Positions 1 to 6,340 of a stretch of DNA of 18,818 nt are shown piece after piece; within the stretch, counting starts at the first letter, position 1, and the number at the start of each line of letters is the position of its first letter. The DNA lies in contig JACZWN010000041.1 in the NCBI GenBank assembly GCA_022572105.1, forward strand, positions 1 to 18,818, given 5' to 3'. The position numbers were made by a program, and so were the translations under genes. Source of the stretch: Pseudomonadota bacterium (GTDB lineage Bacteria; Pseudomonadota; Alphaproteobacteria; Kiloniellales; J153). The notes beneath the pieces are model-generated. The model saw only the letters and a program-made list of their open reading frames with translations, was not told the origin of the DNA and did not search any database.

Positions 1-525
1 GAGGTCGAGGATCTGGGCGTCTCGATAGATGCCGCAGGACACGGCGGCGACCAGGTCGCTCAAGGGGACCGCCGGGATCGCGCCGACCTCGAGCATGTGG
101 GCGAAAGCCAGGTGCAGCGCCACGTAGCCGCCGGTGATGGCGGCCGTGCGGGTGCCGCCGTCGGCCTGGATCACGTCGCAGTCGACCTTGATCTGGCGCT
201 CGCCGAAGGCGGTGAGATCGGTCACCGCGCGCAAGGAGCGCCCGATCAGGCGCTGGATCTCCTGGGTCCGGCCCGATTGCCGGCCGCGCGCCGCCTCGCG
301 GGGGGTGCGGGTGGTGGTGGCGCGCGGCAGCATGCCGTACTCCGCCGTCACCCAGCCCTTGCCGGACTTGCGCAGCCACGGCGGGACGTTGTCCTCGATG
401 GAGGCGGTGCACAGCACCTGGGTGTCGCCGAAGCGCACCAGGCACGAGCCCTCGGCGTGCTTGCTCACGCCGGTCTCCAGCGCAATCGGGCGCAATTCGT
501 CGGGTGCCCGGCCGGACGGACGCAT
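1..525 (-). CDS. rph: Ribonuclease PH, N-terminal 175 residues (3' end outside window)
   Basis: RNase PH is a phosphate-dependent 3'-5' exoribonuclease that trims the 3' ends of tRNA precursors, acting as a ring-shaped hexamer in the cytoplasm. The reading frame starts at the ATG at 525-523 with MRPSGRAPDELRPI, the usual start of the family, and stays open to base 1. Residues 84-92 (SGRTQEIQR) carry Arg86, and residues 122-130 (DGGTRTAAI) carry the GTR phosphate-binding motif ending at Arg126; both numbers coincide with the family's known phosphate-contact residues. The family is about 238 residues long, so roughly 60 C-terminal residues are missing because the window ends, not because the gene is broken. 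In alphaproteobacteria this gene is commonly divergent from hrcA; here about 9 kb separates them. Identification is secure. Confidence 0.97.
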   Translation of the reverse strand, partial: MRPSGRAPDELRPIALETGVSKHAEGSCLVRFGDTQVLCTASIEDNVPPWLRKSGKGWVTAEYGMLPRATTTRTPREAARGRQSGRTQEIQRLIGRSLRAVTDLTAFGERQIKVDCDVIQADGGTRTAAITGGYVALHLAFAHMLEVGAIPAVPLSDLVAAVSCGIYRDAQILDL

Positions 526-904
526 GGGCTGGCCTCATGGAATTCGAGGTGGGGGGTGTTGGCCCCCGGGGTCAAGCTAGCCCATGGGCGCGGGAGCGTC
601 CACCTTGGGGGTGCGGTGGCAGTGTCTCAATTTGAAATTCGATGCGCTGAAAGCGCAAAGCGAATTCCAATGTCGGATCGGCGAACGAGAGCGGTCGTCC
701 TGCCGGTGCGATGAGTTGAGTCCGCGCATGTCAAGGGTTGTCGGGCGCCTGCCGTGGCTGGGCGTCTGCCGCGAACTCGGTCGGCAGGCGTCGGACAAGC
801 CTTGACATAAGGCGACAATCTGATCTTGCCGTGGACAGGTGGTTCATGGTCAATGTCACACGTCGGGGCCTGTGCAAGGATACTATTTTGGAAGGGCTTC
901 CATA
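526..904. other. Intergenic region between rph and nrtS
   Basis: This 379-base stretch has no gene I can support. It must contain the rph promoter (minus strand) and the nrtS promoter (plus strand), but I see no convincing -35/-10 pair for either. It holds a small perfect dyad AATTTGAAATT at 629-639, a short hairpin TGCGCT-GAA-AGCGCA at 643-657, and the large inverted repeat at 728-808 listed separately. A possible ribosome-binding site GGAAGGG lies at 890-896, eight bases before the nrtS ATG, inside a short dyad (GGAAG-GG-CTTCC, 890-901). Confidence 0.6.
728..808. repeat. Large imperfect inverted repeat (26-base arms)
   Basis: Arms at 728-753 and 783-808 match at 23 of 26 positions as reverse complements, enclosing a 29-base loop. 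The outer ends read ATGTCAAGG and CCTTGACAT. As RNA this would fold into a very stable hairpin. It lacks a T-tract, so it is not a simple intrinsic terminator; it could be a miniature element or a two-sided operator. A related sequence occurs at 9664-9692, at the other end of the accessory block. The right arm contains TTGACA (802-807), a perfect -35 hexamer, but no good -10 follows at the right distance. Confidence 0.75.
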
Positions 905-1195
905 ATGTCATCTAGAGAAGGTATCGCGTCTCCGCCTTCGCTTCGGCAGATGATATTGGGCGACGGCACGCCGAAGAAGGCGATCCTCACCGCCCTTGTT
1001 GTAGGGACGTTACTGACTGCGATCAATCAGGGCGACATGATACTGTCTGGGCTGGCCCCGCCGACCTGGAAAGTGGTTCTCACGTACTGCGTCCCTTACT
1101 GCGTGACCACTTGGGGGGCGATCACGGGCAAACGTACGCAGTGGTACCGAGACCAGGGTTCTCGCGGCCCGGCGGAGCGGGGAAAAGAGCAATGA
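905..1195 (+). CDS. nrtS: NrtS-like small nitrate/nitrite transporter
   Basis: The 96-residue product resembles the NrtS family of very small nitrate/nitrite transporters first described in cyanobacteria and marine bacteria. Two hydrophobic segments are visible, about residues 26-42 (TALVVGTLLTAINQGD is the family-like core, 29-44) and 55-72 (TYCVPYCVTTWGAI, 60-73), with a polar N-terminus and a charged C-terminal tail. The ATG at 905 is chosen over the open frame back to 839 because GGAAGGG (890-896) sits eight bases upstream. The stop TGA overlaps the cyclase start as ATGA (1192-1195), so the two genes should be translationally coupled. The C-terminal tail from about residue 78 goes beyond the usual short family form. 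The assignment rests on remembered family motifs; a generic two-helix membrane protein is the alternative. Confidence 0.72.
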   Translation: MSSREGIASPPSLRQMILGDGTPKKAILTALVVGTLLTAINQGDMILSGLAPPTWKVVLTYCVPYCVTTWGAITGKRTQWYRDQGSRGPAERGKEQ

Positions 1196-2469
1196 AATTG
1201 GAGGACTTCTTCAATCAGCACAATATCATAGATCTTAGTTTTTACAATTTTCGCAATGCCATTACGGCTGCGTATTTCGCCAACAAGGATCTGGAGATTT
1301 TAAAGATCAACGATAATTTCCAGAGATTCTTCCCGCTCCTTGGCAACGTTACAAACGCATACTTCCCGGACGTGCTAGAGCAACTTGGCGTTCCGGGTGC
1401 GCAGATCGAGGATTTTGTCTCGGACATTAACGGTAAGGGGTCCGTTCTGATTCCCGCGGTGCATATCCGCATCGAGGGCGAGGAGCGTGTGTACTCCTTG
1501 TTATCCACGCGCACTCAAGACGAAGCTTTTTCCTATCTCAATGGCGTACAAGGCCAGTTCGTCGACCGAACCGCCGAGTGGCATTTGAGAAAGGAACGGG
1601 AAGAGCTCTTGGAGCAAAAGATTCGCGACCGCGAAGTCATCGAGGAAAAGAGCCGGCAGCTCGAAAGCCTGGCAACCAGACTGGCGAAATACCTTTCACC
1701 GCAGGTCTACCAGAGCATCTTCTCAGATACCGGGGAGCAAAAGCGTGCACATGCCCGAAAGAATTTGACGATTTTCCTCTCCGATATCGTTCAGTTCACG
1801 GATCTCAGCGACACTCTGGAGCCAGAACGTCTGGCCAAGGTAATCAATTCGTACCTGTCAGAGATGGCCTCGATCGCTATCGACTGCGGGGGCACGATCG
1901 ACAAGTTCATCGGAGATGCGGTTCTTGTTTTCTTCGGCGACCCGGATAGCGAGGGAGAGACCGAAGACGCACTGAAATGCGTGGAGATGGCTATTCGCAT
2001 GCAAAAGCGCGTGGCGGAACTGCAGAAATACTGGCGAAAGCATGGCGTCTCCCGGGGGTTGCATGTGCGCATGGGTATCGCCACGGGCTTTTGCACCGTC
2101 GGCAACTTCGGCTCGGAGCAACGGCTTGATTACACGGTTCTTGGTAGTCCGGTAAACCTGACGGCACGGCTGCAGGCTATGGCTGAACCGGATAAAATTC
2201 TGATAGACGAGAACACCCAAAGCCTGATCGAGGCTCATGTAAGCTGCGAGCCTGTTGATCAGATCACGCCTAAGGGATTCGTGCGCCCCGTACAGATTTA
2301 CCAGGTGGGTGACTTCTTCTCCGAGGAACACCGCAACAAACGCCGACGGCTATCGCGAGTTGGCGAACGTGTAGAGGTTAACGTCATCGACAGTTCGGAC
2401 ATCCCTGCAGCGATCGAAGAACTTCGTCAAATCCAAGAGGACTTCGCGAAGCAGTTTAAGGATAGTTAG
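1192..2469 (+). CDS. PAS-coiled-coil class III adenylate cyclase
   Basis: The 425-residue protein should make cAMP from ATP. Residues 20-130 look like a PAS sensor domain ending in GQFVDRTAEW, followed by a charged coiled coil (about 130-170) and a class III cyclase domain (about 190-375). The catalytic set is complete: metal-binding Asp198 (LSDIVQFTD) and Asp242 (FIGDAV), adenine-selecting Lys238 and Asp313 (RLDYTVLG), and transition-state Asn322 and Arg326 (VNLTARL). The Lys/Asp pair argues for ATP rather than GTP. There is no signal peptide or membrane helix, so it is cytosolic. A basic stretch (KRRRLSR, 383-389) and a helical tail of about 45 residues follow the catalytic domain; their role is unknown. 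The start overlaps the nrtS stop (ATGA). Base composition is clearly more AT-rich than the flanking backbone, which suggests horizontal acquisition. Confidence 0.93.
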   Translation: MKLEDFFNQHNIIDLSFYNFRNAITAAYFANKDLEILKINDNFQRFFPLLGNVTNAYFPDVLEQLGVPGAQIEDFVSDINGKGSVLIPAVHIRIEGEERVYSLLSTRTQDEAFSYLNGVQGQFVDRTAEWHLRKEREELLEQKIRDREVIEEKSRQLESLATRLAKYLSPQVYQSIFSDTGEQKRAHARKNLTIFLSDIVQFTDLSDTLEPERLAKVINSYLSEMASIAIDCGGTIDKFIGDAVLVFFGDPDSEGETEDALKCVEMAIRMQKRVAELQKYWRKHGVSRGLHVRMGIATGFCTVGNFGSEQRLDYTVLGSPVNLTARLQAMAEPDKILIDENTQSLIEAHVSCEPVDQITPKGFVRPVQIYQVGDFFSEEHRNKRRRLSRVGERVEVNVIDSSDIPAAIEELRQIQEDFAKQFKDS

Positions 2470-2487
2470 CCGGCTTAATGAGAGGTG

Positions 2488-2531
2488 GTCCCCGAGAATC
2501 GGACGGCTGTGATAGGTGGGATCCGACCTAT
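2488..2531. promoter_or_regulatory. Hairpin and near-perfect dyad after the cyclase gene
   Basis: A small hairpin (GTCC...GGAC with inner CCGA-GAA-TCGG) lies at 2488-2504, 19 bases after the cyclase stop. It is followed at 2512-2531 by a 20-base dyad whose halves are ATAGGTGGGA and TCCGACCTAT; only one internal G-G pair breaks perfect symmetry. Neither is followed by a T-run. They could end cyclase transcription, bind a regulator of the following permease gene, or be the body of the repeat copy ending at 2575. Confidence 0.4.
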
Positions 2532-2541
2532 TTGAGGAGGA

Positions 2542-2575
2542 TCTCTATGGGTCATTATCAGCGCTCCTTGGTATA
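2542..2575 (-). repeat. Dispersed repeat, conserved head (copy 1)
   Basis: Read on the minus strand from 2574 to 2542, this segment begins ATACCAAGGAGCGCTGATAA and matches 18723-18755 (plus strand) at 32 of 33 positions. Similarity stops near 2541, so only the head is shared; the body differs. The same end motif occurs in the two elements at 3585-3763. On the plus strand it contains a spurious nine-codon reading frame behind a GAGGAGG, which is not considered a gene. Confidence 0.85.
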
Positions 2576-2590
2576 AGGTCCACCCGAACC

Positions 2591-2632
2591 CGATCACGTA
2601 GCGCCGCGCTATGGTGTGCTTGGTCGTGATCG
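2591..2632. promoter_or_regulatory. 8-bp perfect inverted repeat upstream of the AEC gene
   Basis: CGATCACG (2591-2598) and CGTGATCG (2625-2632) are exact reverse complements with a 26-base spacer, 20 bases before the permease start codon. The position fits a 5'-UTR stem-loop or an operator for the permease gene. No promoter hexamers can be assigned with confidence, so the regulatory reading is inference. Confidence 0.3.
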
Positions 2633-2651
2633 CACGTGGAACGGGCGGACG

Positions 2652-3587
2652 ATGATCGAGATGCTGCTGGCCATCGCGCCAATCTTTCTGCTTATCGTGC
2701 TCGGCCACGCGTTGCGGCGCGGTGGTATCCCGAACATCGAGTTCTGGAATCTCAACGACAAGCTTGTCTATTGGGTGCTTTTTCCGTCGCTGCTGTTTTA
2801 CAAGATGGCAACGATGGAGCTGTCCGGCGATCTGCTGGGCGAGTTCGCGACGGTGATTTACCTAGGGTTGGCGAGCGCCGTCATTTTCGCACTCGTGGCG
2901 GGGCGACTGTTCGGTCTCGACCGACCCGCGTGGACCTCGGTGCTACAGGGCTGCGCGCGACACAACACCTTCATCGCCCTCGCCGTCGCCGAGCGGGTCT
3001 TCGGGTCAGAAGGGTTGGCGCTCGCCGCATTGATTACGGCGCTGCTCATCCCGGTCACAAACGTGTCGGTCGTGTCGCTGATGGTGCTGCTGCTGCGGGG
3101 GTCCCAGCGTAGCGGTGTCGCCGGCGCCATCGCACACGATCTGGCGCGCAATCCCTTGCTGATTGCGGTCGCTGCCGGGATCGCCGTCAACCTTACCGGG
3201 CTGCCGCACATTCCGGTGCTATACGACATGACGCAGATTCTCGGTGGCGCGGCGCTGCCGATCGTTTTGCTGTGTGTGGGCGCGAATATTCGCGTGCGCG
3301 CGATGGTCGCGGCGACGATCCCTACCGTGCTGTCGATCGCCGGCAAAATGATCGTATTTCCGGCGGTGATCGGGTTTGCCGCGGTGGCGGTGGGCCTCGA
3401 CGCAACGGCGGCGCTGGTGGCGATCGTTTTCGGCGCGGTGCCGAGCGCCGCCGGCGCCTACAATTTGGCCCGGCAGATGGGTGGCGACGCGCCGGCGATG
3501 GCTGCCATCATCACCATCCAGACCGCAATCTCGTTCGTCACGCTCCCGCTCACCCTGATGCTGGCCGCGTACCTGCTCGCGGTCTGA
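2652..3587 (+). CDS. AEC-family transporter (auxin efflux carrier/malonate permease type)
   Basis: The 311-residue integral membrane protein has about ten hydrophobic segments in two halves separated near residues 150-160, the standard plan of the AEC family. N-terminal LLAIAPIFLLIVLGHALRR and the following FWNLNDKLVYWVLFPSLLF (residues 31-49) are typical, as is the GAVPSAAGAYNLARQMGGD segment in the second half. AEC members export or import organic anions such as malonate, malate or auxin-like acids; substrate cannot be read from sequence. The start ATG at 2652 (MIEMLL) is preferred to the ATG at 2616 because the latter adds a polar, non-membrane leader; the ribosome-binding site is weak (GGGCGG). 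The TGA stop at 3585-3587 is formed by the first three bases of the repeat that follows, so the native C-terminus may have been altered. Confidence 0.88.
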   Translation: MIEMLLAIAPIFLLIVLGHALRRGGIPNIEFWNLNDKLVYWVLFPSLLFYKMATMELSGDLLGEFATVIYLGLASAVIFALVAGRLFGLDRPAWTSVLQGCARHNTFIALAVAERVFGSEGLALAALITALLIPVTNVSVVSLMVLLLRGSQRSGVAGAIAHDLARNPLLIAVAAGIAVNLTGLPHIPVLYDMTQILGGAALPIVLLCVGANIRVRAMVAATIPTVLSIAGKMIVFPAVIGFAAVAVGLDATAALVAIVFGAVPSAAGAYNLARQMGGDAPAMAAIITIQTAISFVTLPLTLMLAAYLLAV

Positions 3588-3716
3588 TACCAAGAAGCCC
3601 ATGAACGGACACACGCGATCGCTCATCGGCAAGACGCCGCATAAGCGGCGCCACGCGATCGCCCTTGCGTCCGGCCGCAAAAATGCAAGAGTCCGTTCTT
3701 GTGCGCGTTGGTATGA
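3585..3716. repeat. MITE-like element with terminal inverted repeats (copy 2)
   Basis: The ends, 3585-3610 and 3691-3716, are reverse complements at 20 of 26 positions (TGATACCAAG... and ...TTGGTATGA). Inside are an 11-base direct repeat CACGCGATCGC at 3612-3622 and 3652-3662 and a GC-rich hairpin with arms GACGCCGC (3633-3640) and GCGGCGCC (3645-3652). The segment GCGGCGCCACGC (3645-3656) matches, on the opposite strand, GCGTGGCGCGGC at 18784-18795 at 11 of 12 positions, tying it to the copy after nth. It carries no reading frame worth calling. It lies between convergent aec and phnE2, where its fold could stop transcription from both sides. Confidence 0.8.
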
Positions 3717-3763
3717 TACCGAATCTCGGTGAAATGGGTCCGTATCAACGAGACTTGGTATGA
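3716..3763. repeat. Short palindromic repeat (copy 3)
   Basis: Arms 3716-3732 and 3745-3761 pair at 14 of 17 positions around a 12-base loop. The element directly abuts copy 2 and repeats its end motif TTGGTATGA (3708-3716 and 3755-3763). Read on the minus strand, 3763-3734 matches 18721-18750 at 24 of 30 positions, so it is a shortened member of the same family. It ends 12 bases before the phnE2 stop codon, so it may serve as the operon's transcription terminator. Confidence 0.75.
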
Positions 3764-3775
3764 AGCCCGGCCCGG

Positions 3776-4627
3776 CTATTTCATCGTCATAACCCGGGCG
3801 CGGGCCCAGGCGGATATGACCTCGGAAATCAGCACCAGGAAGATGATGGAGAGCAGGATCGCGGCGACCCGTTCGGTCTCGATCTGGAGGATGTTGCGCT
3901 TCAGGTACCAGCCCATGCCGCCGGCGCCGAAGAAGCCGACCACCGTGGCCGCCCGGAAGGCCACGTCCCAGGTATAGATGGCGATGCCCGTGAAGGCGAC
4001 GCGCACCTGAGGGAAAACGCCGAAGATCATGATCTGAAACAGATTGGCGCCGCTGGCCCGCATGGCGTCCACCTGACCCATGTCGATGGCCTCGATCTCT
4101 TCGGCGAACAGTTTGGCGGCGAATCCCGTGGAGAAGAACATCAGCGCCAGCACGCCGGGCAGCATGCCGAAACCGATGATGGTGACGAACAGGATCGCCC
4201 AGATCATCTCATGCACGGCGCGGCAGCCCATGGATATGAAACGCGCGATCGGATAGACGAAAAGGCGGCTCGGGGTCATGTTGTAGGAACCGAACCAACC
4301 CAGGGGAATAGACGCCAGGAGTCCGAACAACGCGCCCAGATAGGCCATCTGAATAGTCTCAATGACATATTCCAGGTAGTCAGCATCCATGATGTAGTTG
4401 ATGTCAGGCGGATAGTACCTGTCGGCGAGGGTCGTTCCCAGGCGCCCGAACATGCCGAGCAAACGATCGAGGGGGATGTCCAGGTATTCGACCGTATAGG
4501 CGAGGAAAACCAGTATGGAGAGCCAGATGCCGTAACCGATCAACGAGTCGGGAAACTTGAAGCGGCTCCACTCCCGTTGCGGCGTTCCCGACGGCGTCGC
4601 CGGTCGCGGTTCCATGTCCCGGTTCAT
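3776..4627 (-). CDS. phnE: Phosphonate-type ABC transporter permease, second copy
   Basis: The 283-residue inner-membrane permease is of the PhnE type. It has a cytoplasmic N-terminus, a hydrophobic segment at about 28-46, a long periplasmic stretch, and the binding-protein-dependent transport domain from about residue 86. The EAA loop that docks the ATPase runs from EEIEAIDMG (176-184) through ASG (191-193) to FPQ (205-207). The start ATG at 4627 overlaps the phnE1 stop by one base (TGATG), showing translational coupling; the open frame back to 4813 is inside phnE1 and is not used. It would pair with the other PhnE as a heterodimeric channel, since the operon has one ATPase and one binding protein. 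The stop at 3778-3776 is close to the repeat cluster. Confidence 0.92.
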   Translation of the reverse strand: MNRDMEPRPATPSGTPQREWSRFKFPDSLIGYGIWLSILVFLAYTVEYLDIPLDRLLGMFGRLGTTLADRYYPPDINYIMDADYLEYVIETIQMAYLGALFGLLASIPLGWFGSYNMTPSRLFVYPIARFISMGCRAVHEMIWAILFVTIIGFGMLPGVLALMFFSTGFAAKLFAEEIEAIDMGQVDAMRASGANLFQIMIFGVFPQVRVAFTGIAIYTWDVAFRAATVVGFFGAGGMGWYLKRNILQIETERVAAILLSIIFLVLISEVISAWARARVMTMK

Positions 4628-5463
4628 CAGATCACCGTCTTCCGCGCGAAATATGAAAACACCTCGCCGAGCAGGATCAACATCAGGATGGCGACAATCA
4701 CCGAGGTCACGCCATGGTAGTTGAAGGTGTTCATCTGCCGAAAGAAGACCAATCCCAGACCACCGGCGCCAACCAATCCCAGGATCGCCGAGCGGCGAAT
4801 GTTGATTTCCCATTCGAAGACGATGACGCTGAGCACCTGCGGCAGCACCTGTGGCAGGATGCCGTAGATCACCACCTGGAAGTCGCTGCCGCCGGTGGCG
4901 CGGATTGCCTCGACGGGTCCTGGGTCGATATCCTCGATGGCCTCGGCGGACATCTTGGCGATAAATCCGATGGAACGCACGGCCAGGGCAAGAACCCCGG
5001 CGAGGGCGCCGAGACCGACGGCGGCGACGAAGAACAGCGCCCAGACGATCTCGTGAATGGAGCGGCTGAGGGTCATCATCAGGCGCGCCAGGGGATAGGT
5101 GACGGGTTTGTAGGGAGTGATGTTATGAGCCCCGAACCAGGCCGCGGGAATGCAGAGAAAGACGCCCAGCAACGTCCCCAGACAGGCAATCATCAGGGTT
5201 TCGATGGTCGGCCCGATGAGCGATGGGAAGAGTGAAAAATCTATACCGATGAATCGGTTGGCCGCCTCGATCACTTTGCCCAGGGAGCCGATCCGCGCCC
5301 AATCGGTGTCCTCGATCACGGTGACCTTGATGCTCCACACCACCATAATCAGAAGCAGCGCAAAGAAGGCGCCCTTGGCATAGCGGTTCTGGCGCCTGGA
5401 TCGTATGACGTCGTCGACTGTCGGTTTCACAGCCGGTGCCGGTGATGCCAGGGTGTCGCCCAT
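4627..5463 (-). CDS. phnE: Phosphonate-type ABC transporter permease, first copy
   Basis: The 278-residue inner-membrane permease has a first helix at about residues 29-45, then a cluster of helices from about 85 to 270. The EAA loop is clear: EAIEDIDPG (174-182), then RATGGSDF and GILPQ (201-205). ILGLVGAGGLG near residue 230 is typical of PhnE. The ATG at 5463 follows the phnC stop by six bases and has no good ribosome-binding site of its own, which suggests reinitiation from phnC. The paired permease starts in its stop codon. Substrate specificity lies mainly in PhnD and cannot be read from this protein. Confidence 0.93.
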   Translation of the reverse strand: MGDTLASPAPAVKPTVDDVIRSRRQNRYAKGAFFALLLIMVVWSIKVTVIEDTDWARIGSLGKVIEAANRFIGIDFSLFPSLIGPTIETLMIACLGTLLGVFLCIPAAWFGAHNITPYKPVTYPLARLMMTLSRSIHEIVWALFFVAAVGLGALAGVLALAVRSIGFIAKMSAEAIEDIDPGPVEAIRATGGSDFQVVIYGILPQVLPQVLSVIVFEWEINIRRSAILGLVGAGGLGLVFFRQMNTFNYHGVTSVIVAILMLILLGEVFSYFARKTVI

Positions 5464-5469
5464 AACCGG

Positions 5470-6222
5470 CTAGAGAACTTCCATGTCATAGATTTGGTCG
5501 AGCATGGCCTGATCCATTTCCTTGGTGGGACCGTCGAACATCTTGTTGCCGTCCTGAAGGCCGATAATCTTGTTGCAGAATTCCATGGCCAACTGGACGT
5601 CGTGAATATTGCACAGACACGGCACCTTGAGTTCCGTGGCCATCTGTTTGATGAGCGCCATGACCTCGCGGGAAATTTTTGGATCGAGGGCCGAGGTGGG
5701 TTCGTCGACCAACAGTAGTTTCGGGTTCTGCATCAGGGCGCGGGCAATGCCGACCCGTTGGCGCTGTCCACCGGAAAGCTTATCGGCGCGCTTGTCCACG
5801 TGCTCCAACAATCCGACCCGGTCGAGAAGGCTCAAGGCATGCTGAATGTCGTCCCTTGGGAAGGCGCGAAAGAGGCTGCGCAGGTTGCTGGTGTAGCCGA
5901 GGCGGCCGGACAACACATTGTCCATGACGCTCATGCGGTCGATGAGGTTGAATTCCTGAAAGATCATGCCCATGTCACGCCGCAGCATGCGCAATTGGCG
6001 GCCACGCAACTTGGTAACCTCGCGGTCGTAAAACAGGATTTCGCCGCCGCTCGGCTCCACCAGCCGGTTGATACAGCGGATCAGGGTCGATTTGCCGGCG
6101 CCGCTGGGGCCGATGATGGCGAAGAAGTCGTCGGCCTCGACGCGAAACGAGATGCCCTTCAAAATCTCCGGGCCGCTGGCGGAATAGCGGGCGCGAAGGT
6201 CACGGACTTCCAAAACCGCCAT
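5470..6222 (-). CDS. phnC: Phosphonate-type ABC transporter ATP-binding protein
   Basis: The 250-residue ATPase powers the PhnD-PhnE importer from the cytoplasmic face. All ABC motifs are intact: Walker A GPSGAGKST (38-46), Q-loop Gln89 (IFQEFNL), signature LSGGQRQRVGIA (149-160), Walker B LLLVDEP (169-175) with catalytic Glu174, D-loop SALD (177-180) and switch His207 (CNIHDVQ). The line from RYSASGPEILKG to MIFQEFNLIDRMSVMDNVL is close to textbook PhnC. The ATG at 6222 is chosen over an in-frame TTG six bases upstream because AGGAG sits seven bases before the ATG but almost touches the TTG. It is separated from phnD by a 118-base gap containing a strong stem-loop. Confidence 0.95.
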   Translation of the reverse strand: MAVLEVRDLRARYSASGPEILKGISFRVEADDFFAIIGPSGAGKSTLIRCINRLVEPSGGEILFYDREVTKLRGRQLRMLRRDMGMIFQEFNLIDRMSVMDNVLSGRLGYTSNLRSLFRAFPRDDIQHALSLLDRVGLLEHVDKRADKLSGGQRQRVGIARALMQNPKLLLVDEPTSALDPKISREVMALIKQMATELKVPCLCNIHDVQLAMEFCNKIIGLQDGNKMFDGPTKEMDQAMLDQIYDMEVL

Positions 6223-6277
6223 GCACAATCTCCTGGCGTAAGGAAAACTTCTTTGAACCGCGTGGATCGAAGGGCAG

Positions 6278-6315
6278 GGCCGGCCGGATCGGGAAATCGC
6301 CTCTTCCGGCCGGCC
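6278..6315 (-). promoter_or_regulatory. GC-rich stem-loop between phnD and phnC
   Basis: GGCCGGCCGGA (6278-6288) and TCCGGCCGGCC (6305-6315) are exact 11-base reverse complements with a 16-base loop, 25 bases downstream of the phnD stop. No T-run follows in the operon direction, so it is more likely a partial terminator or mRNA-stabilising hairpin that keeps binding-protein mRNA in excess over ATPase and permease mRNA. That role is known for other ABC operons and is inferred here. Confidence 0.7.
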
Positions 6316-6340
6316 ACCGCCATCAGCCCGCGTTCATCTT

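Noticed and set aside
97..714. Plus-strand frame of 205 codons at the left edge
   Set aside because: It is antisense to rph, whose catalytic motifs are unmistakable on the minus strand.
839..904. Upstream extension of nrtS to an ATG at 845 or earlier
   Set aside because: The extra residues are polar and unlike the family, whereas the ATG at 905 has a well-spaced GGAAGGG.
2547..2576. Nine-codon frame with strong GAGGAGG, resembling the start of an insertion-sequence orfA
   Set aside because: The frame stops at once, and the sequence matches the dispersed repeat at 18723-18755 on the other strand, so it is repeat DNA and not a gene remnant I can name.
4628..4813. Upstream extension of the second phnE
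   Set aside because: It overlaps phnE1 in another frame; the TGATG junction at 4629-4625 is the better start.
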